A stretch of DNA of 45,029 nt from Candidatus Tritonobacter lacicola. GTDB lineage: Bacteria; Auribacterota; Tritonobacteria; Tritonobacterales; Tritonobacteraceae. Each line of letters begins with the position of its first letter. The stretch's first letter is position 1. The notes under the pieces were generated by a model that ran no database searches, had not been told where the DNA came from, and saw only the letters and a list, made by a program, of their open reading frames with translations. Below, piece by piece: positions 40,979 through 45,029 of this stretch. The position numbers and the translations under genes are program-made. Location: positions 1 to 45,029 of the forward strand of contig JAVCDC010000046.1 in the NCBI GenBank assembly GCA_030765135.1, given 5' to 3'.

Positions 40979-42426
40979 GAATTTTCAGGGCCCCGGCGTT
41001 TTTGCCCTTCATATCATGTCTGGCCATTATCTTTATCGCGATCTCGGCATGGCTCCCGTGGCGCAGTCTCACATGGGACGAACCTCATATATTTTATCAA
41101 TACGCGAAAAATTTCGCCGAAGGGCGCGGCCTCGTTTTCAATCATGACGAGAGGGTCCTGGGCTTTACCTCACCCCTCTTTCAATGCGTCCTGGCGGCGG
41201 CAGCGCTCTTCACCTCCAACCTCCCGTATCTCGGGAATCTGCTCTTCGTTATCTCCCTCGCCGGCTTCAGTATCGTGGTCTTCCTCGCAATGCGCCGTAT
41301 CAATCTGGGCTTGTGGGGATTCGTTACGGCCATAGGTCTTATCATCTGGCCGGTACCTTACAATTACATGGGGATGGAAACCCTGACCCTGTCATTCTTC
41401 GTCTTCACCGCATTCTATTTTTTTATCGGCGGCCGCTTCGCTCTTGCCGCCGTCTTCGTCTCGCTGGCGGTCCTGACAAGGTTCGACGGGATCATCCCCG
41501 CCGCCATTCTATTGATTATGTACGTCGTGCAGGAGAAGAGATGTCCCTGGAAGCTTTTTGCAATCGGCGCCGCGATTCTCATCCCGTGGTTCGTTTTCAG
41601 CCTCCTTTATTACGGCGCTATCCTGCCCCAGACGTTTTATGCCAAAAGGAGTCTCCTTTCCCTGTCCGGGTTTATGCAGCAGATGGTCTGGAAGTACTGC
41701 TTCTCCTTCAATGTAATCCGGAGCCAGGAACTCCTTCCCCTTCCATGGTTCGTCCTTCCCCTGGTCGGGATCTTCTTTGGTGTTAGAAAGAGCAAATATT
41801 TTGCTCTGATCTTCTTATATATGGCCGGGATCGGTCTGGGCTACGCGCTCACCGGCCGGATGGAAGAGGCGTGGCCTCTTTTCCCCGTCATGGCGGGGAT
41901 GAGGATATTCATGTTTTACGGCATTTATCAGGTTGCGGCTCTCTGCGGCCGCCTGGCAAGGGTGAAGAGGTGGTACCGACCCGTGTGCGCGGCCGTCTTA
42001 CTGTTTTTGACGGTCCCCGTTTTGCTCCACGACTTCGAGATCCTGGAGAAGATGCCTGGAAGCGGGTACGTCAAATATTTCTTCGTGGCCAGGATGAAGG
42101 TATATGAAGACACGGGCACCTGGCTCAGAAAAAACGCCGGGCCAGCTTCGACGGTTTTCACGGGGGAGCCGGGCACGCTGGCGTATCACAGCGGTTGCAT
42201 CTTCTTTGATTATTACGGGTTAGTCACCCGGAGGGGCTGGAAGGTTCCTTTGAAAGATGTTGGCCGGGAGCTACGGGCCGATTATATTGTCTTGCCCGAC
42301 GATTATCTTGCGGAGCTCGGCCCCGAGTTGCCTCCAGAATACGAGGTCGTCGGGGTATTTGAAACCTCCCCGTATCCCCCTGTCCGCATTAGCAGGAGGA
42401 AAGATCTGGCCCGGGAGAGTAGTTGA
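40954..42426 (+). CDS. GT-C type membrane glycosyltransferase
   Basis: About 10-12 hydrophobic segments. The first periplasmic loop has SLTWDEPHIFYQYAKNFAEG and RVLGFTSPLFQ, typical of GT-C enzymes related to protein mannosyl- and arabinofuranosyltransferases, where the Asp-Glu pair is catalytic. Such enzymes transfer sugars from polyprenyl phosphates to glycans or proteins outside the cytoplasm. The start overlaps the upstream GT2 by 25 bp. A soluble C-terminal tail (from about 370) follows the last span. Acceptor unknown. Confidence 0.82.
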   Translation: MFPGGRPLRIFRAPAFLPFISCLAIIFIAISAWLPWRSLTWDEPHIFYQYAKNFAEGRGLVFNHDERVLGFTSPLFQCVLAAAALFTSNLPYLGNLLFVISLAGFSIVVFLAMRRINLGLWGFVTAIGLIIWPVPYNYMGMETLTLSFFVFTAFYFFIGGRFALAAVFVSLAVLTRFDGIIPAAILLIMYVVQEKRCPWKLFAIGAAILIPWFVFSLLYYGAILPQTFYAKRSLLSLSGFMQQMVWKYCFSFNVIRSQELLPLPWFVLPLVGIFFGVRKSKYFALIFLYMAGIGLGYALTGRMEEAWPLFPVMAGMRIFMFYGIYQVAALCGRLARVKRWYRPVCAAVLLFLTVPVLLHDFEILEKMPGSGYVKYFFVARMKVYEDTGTWLRKNAGPASTVFTGEPGTLAYHSGCIFFDYYGLVTRRGWKVPLKDVGRELRADYIVLPDDYLAELGPELPPEYEVVGVFETSPYPPVRISRRKDLARESS

Positions 42427-42650
42427 TAGAAAGGTGGGTTAAAGAGACCGGTAGAAGCTTTGGAAGGGCGGCGGGTTAAAGACGGTGGAAAGTAAAATGT
42501 CACAAGCCTAAGGAATGCGTGAGAGGAACGATCAATAGGTGTTGAAACGCTCATCCTCAAGCATTAGGCCTTTTTCGAGAATAAATATACGCCTAAAAGA
42601 AAAAACGCTTTTCCGGAAAAACGGGGAAACTTTTGGGGTAATGTAGCGGC

Positions 42651-42678
42651 TTGCTAACCATTCCGGATATGTTAAGAT
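42651..42678 (+). promoter_or_regulatory. Candidate sigma-70-type promoter before the DPM1-like gene
   Basis: TTGCTA (42651) and TAAGAT (42673) are separated by 16 nt, and the next gene starts 35 nt downstream. The spacer 42427-42712 otherwise holds no gene; CGCTTTTCCGGAAAAACG near 42606 could be a weak hairpin. Confidence 0.35.
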
Positions 42679-42712
42679 GCTATCAATTAAATAAGCGTTG
42701 CCGTTACCTGCT

Positions 42713-43423
42713 ATGAAGGTGTCGATTATAATTCCCGTTTATAACGAGCAGAACACTATCCGGGCCATCCTGGAAAAGGTTCTAGCCCTTCATGTAGACA
42801 AGGAGGTCATCGTTGTCAACGATTGCTCTTCGGATGATACCGAGGCCATCCTGAGGTCCATAAAACACCCCGACCTCAGGGTTATTCACGGCATAGAGAA
42901 CAGGGGGAAGGGGCATGCTCTAAGGCTCGGCTTGAAGCACATTCGCGGAGATGTAGTCCTTATCCAGGACGCCGATTTTGAATACGATCCGGCCGATATC
43001 CCCTCCCTGCTCGAGCCGATTGTTTCCGGTAATGCGGATGTGGTATATGGATCTCGTTTCATGGAGCCCAACGAGCACATCCCTCTAAAGCAGCTCATTG
43101 CGAACAAATACTTCAACATTCTGACCAACCTTCTGCATGGATCGAGCTTCACCGATGTGTGCAATTGCTACAAGGTCTTCAAAGCGGGCATCATAAAGGG
43201 GATAGATCTGAGATCCGACGGCTTCGAAGTTTGCCACGAGATTACCGCGAATCTCGTCGGCGAGTATTGCTTCAAGGATGTGCCCATACGCTACAGGCCC
43301 CGCACCAGGGCTGAGGGCAAGAAGGTAAGCTGGATGGATATCTTTCCCAGCACTTGGGCCATTCTGCGTTTTGGCTGGAGAAAGGCCTATCAAAGGTTAG
43401 TACGTGGCAGGAAAAAGTATTGA
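42713..43423 (+). CDS. Family 2 glycosyltransferase, DPM1-like
   Basis: MKVSIIIPVYNEQNTIRAILEKV is a canonical GT2 start; EVIVVNDCSSDDT, NRGKGHALRLGLKHI and VVLIQDADFEYDP (metal-binding DAD) follow, then VVYGSRFM and CNCYKVFKAGII. The protein is about 236 residues with no membrane spans, as in bacterial polyprenol-phosphate mannose/glucose synthases. The ATG at 42713 is preferred over a TTG at 42698. It probably supplies the polyprenyl-linked donor used by the GT-C-like membrane proteins nearby. Confidence 0.87.
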   Translation: MKVSIIIPVYNEQNTIRAILEKVLALHVDKEVIVVNDCSSDDTEAILRSIKHPDLRVIHGIENRGKGHALRLGLKHIRGDVVLIQDADFEYDPADIPSLLEPIVSGNADVVYGSRFMEPNEHIPLKQLIANKYFNILTNLLHGSSFTDVCNCYKVFKAGIIKGIDLRSDGFEVCHEITANLVGEYCFKDVPIRYRPRTRAEGKKVSWMDIFPSTWAILRFGWRKAYQRLVRGRKKY

Positions 43424-43481
43424 TTAAAATCCTTTTGATAGATGGCATTTATTAGAAGATCGTATCTACGCCTCTATCACC

Positions 43482-44753
43482 ATGATTTCCAGCAAATCCG
43501 ATTTTTCATTAAAGCGGAAGCCGGCGAAGCCGATGCGAAAAAAAGGGAAAAAATTAGCACTGCGGTATAAGATACTTCTCTCAGCAGTTTCTATCTGTTT
43601 GTTTCTCTTTGTTATAGAAGTCGCCACCCGCCTATTTTTTCGATTTCCATTGGATATAGACTACGGAATATATCCCGAAGTTCTCGGGGACCATCTTCCC
43701 CGGCAGAGTCTCGTTGCAGTTCATACCTCGTATGATAAGGACACCCCCTTTTCGGTGAGGATCAATGCCGAGGGCCTGAGGGGAAAAGAGGTTCCTCGTG
43801 TAAAGAAGCCAGGTCAGGAAAGAATTCTGTGCATGGGTGACTCCTTTGCCTACGGGCTCTTTCTCGACGAAGGGGATACATTTCCGGTCCAGCTCCAGAG
43901 AGAGTTGCGCAGGCGCACGGGCTCTGATCGGTATGAGGTAATCAACGCAGGCCACCTGGATTATACCATTACCGAAGAACTGGAGTATCTGAAAGAGCGG
44001 GGCCTGAAGCTCCAGCCGGATTGGGTTGTTCTTCAATTCACAGCGGTTAATGACATAGAAGATCTCACGCGCCCCGAAAGCATACGAAATTATTACAGGA
44101 ACCTTGCCTCGCCTAATGTCTGGATTTGTGCCACTCGGAGGTTCTTCCATAAATGGAGATTCTACCAGGCGATGGTATACGCATGGACCCGCGTCCGAGC
44201 TCGCTACTGGTACAGGCGAATCTATCCGGATGCCGATGACTGGTTCCGTTCCGGGCGCATGTACTTCGATGCCGTTGATAGAAACTGGAAGATCAGCGAC
44301 GATGTGTTAAAGGTTGGCAAAGAAGATTTCTCCTCTCGCGAGTTCCAGGAGAAGCTGGAATCGCTATGGGAGAAATATTCGCTGATTCTGGATTCGTTTA
44401 AGCGAGAGCTCGACAGACGTAGAATCAAGCTTATCATTCTATTCTATCCAGACCCTCGCGAGTTAGGCCGGTCGCCGCGCCCGCTGCGGAGCGCGGGCTA
44501 TGGTTTTAGCGCAAGGGAGAGCATGGGCTCTTTAGTTGCCGCGCTAAATTGTTCCAGCTACATTGATCTAACAGGCCCTTTTACTGATGTTCGCGAGGAG
44601 CGCGGCTCGGTGTTATATGATAAGCTTCACCCTACTTTCGAGGCCAGTCGGATAGCAGCTGGACGGGTTGCTGGTGTGCTTTTGGCGAAGGCTTCTACTC
44701 GATCCATCGAGAGCGAAGACAAGGGCCGCGGCATGGCTTCCGGTGTCCGATAA
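43482..44753 (+). CDS. Membrane-anchored SGNH hydrolase-like protein
   Basis: A basic N-terminus (KPMRKKGKKLALRYK) and one membrane segment (ILLSAVSICLFLFVIEV) precede the SGNH fold: CMGDSFAYGLF (Ser), NAGHLDYTI (Gly), QFTAVND (Asn) and YDKLHPT (Asp-x2-His). It has the same layout as the gene at 32197 and is longer by about 70 residues. It probably acts on an exported glycan as an O-acetyl esterase or transferase. The basic N-terminus (AKPMRKK) overlaps GC-rich repeat-like DNA (GAAGCCGGCGAAGCCGATGC), so a shorter start is possible. Confidence 0.82.
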   Translation: MISSKSDFSLKRKPAKPMRKKGKKLALRYKILLSAVSICLFLFVIEVATRLFFRFPLDIDYGIYPEVLGDHLPRQSLVAVHTSYDKDTPFSVRINAEGLRGKEVPRVKKPGQERILCMGDSFAYGLFLDEGDTFPVQLQRELRRRTGSDRYEVINAGHLDYTITEELEYLKERGLKLQPDWVVLQFTAVNDIEDLTRPESIRNYYRNLASPNVWICATRRFFHKWRFYQAMVYAWTRVRARYWYRRIYPDADDWFRSGRMYFDAVDRNWKISDDVLKVGKEDFSSREFQEKLESLWEKYSLILDSFKRELDRRRIKLIILFYPDPRELGRSPRPLRSAGYGFSARESMGSLVAALNCSSYIDLTGPFTDVREERGSVLYDKLHPTFEASRIAAGRVAGVLLAKASTRSIESEDKGRGMASGVR

Positions 44754-45029
44754 GGAGCAGACATGATGTGGAACTGAATCCTCAAGGTGTGGGGAGTCGC
44801 GAGCCTGGATTGATAATTCAAGGCCCGGGGTTGAACGTTAAGACCGGAAGCGTTGTTTTCTAGACGACCCATTAGCGAATGTGGTACTATATTTATTAGA
44901 GAGTAATAAGGCTCCTGCAAAATAGCAATTTGCTTTAATCAATTGGCGGAAGCAACACAGGAGATGGGTGGCAGGAGAATTAGGAAGGATTTTTTTAGTG
45001 GTAGAAGGAGAGAGAAAGCTACCACAGGC
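44754..45029. other. Spacer at the right edge without a recognisable gene
   Basis: No open frame with coding character, RNA gene or clear promoter was seen. A minus-strand frame at 44627-44920 overlaps the end of the SGNH gene and is a shadow. Confidence 0.5.

Overview
The window reads as chromosomal DNA of a Gram-negative, GC-rich, probably uncultivated bacterium. The Gram-negative reading rests on an ABC exporter pair of the O-antigen type (Wzm/Wzt), a complete GmhA/HddA/GmhB/guanylyltransferase set for GDP-heptose, and many glycosyltransferases. The phylum cannot be fixed from the sequence. Sigma-54 promoters, Pro-Thr linkers, widespread intergenic repeats and B12-radical SAM enzymes in glycan loci fit several deep candidate phyla or Desulfobacterota-like groups.

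Region 1 (1-9317, all minus strand) encodes secreted proteins: a LamG-like protein cut by the left edge, a giant protein with 14 propeller-type repeats, two tandem SGNH hydrolases with calcium-binding-type repeats, and an endonuclease/exonuclease/phosphatase-fold protein with five repeats and a PKD domain. Three of these transcription units start at good sigma-54 (-24/-12) promoters. Three of the proteins end in the same short tail (NFQP...YGW), which looks like a signal or anchor.

Region 2 (9480-18942, plus strand) holds a TPR protein and then a tightly coupled operon: a GT2, a sugar epimerase, a guanylyltransferase-like nucleotidyltransferase, an HddA-type kinase, an SDR, a Gfo/Idh/MocA oxidoreductase, GmhA, GmhB and a small transaldolase. 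Together these can make sedoheptulose-7-P, convert it to GDP-D-glycero-alpha-D-manno-heptose and remodel the sugar.

Region 3 (18974-24752, minus strand) holds a tandem RecB/Cas4-like nuclease with one probably dead half, a MazG-like pyrophosphohydrolase, a GxxExxY (PDDEXK_3) gene inside a repeat-bounded cassette, a MurC/Mpl-like ligase and a GT4.

Region 4 (25084-44753) is a surface-glycan locus: Wzm, a Wzt fused to a GH51-like glycosidase fold that seems to lack its nucleophile, GTs, four radical SAM proteins (three B12-binding), two membrane-anchored SGNH proteins, an epimerase, a UGM-like flavoprotein, GT2s and two multi-spanning membrane proteins.

Short palindromic repeats sit exactly at gene junctions throughout and in places supply stop codons, ribosome-binding sites or start codons. 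The strongest candidates for something new are the Wzt-glycosidase fusion, the sigma-54/YGW-tail secreted set, the junction palindromes and the GxxExxY cassette. No tRNA, rRNA, CRISPR array or classical IS transposase was seen.
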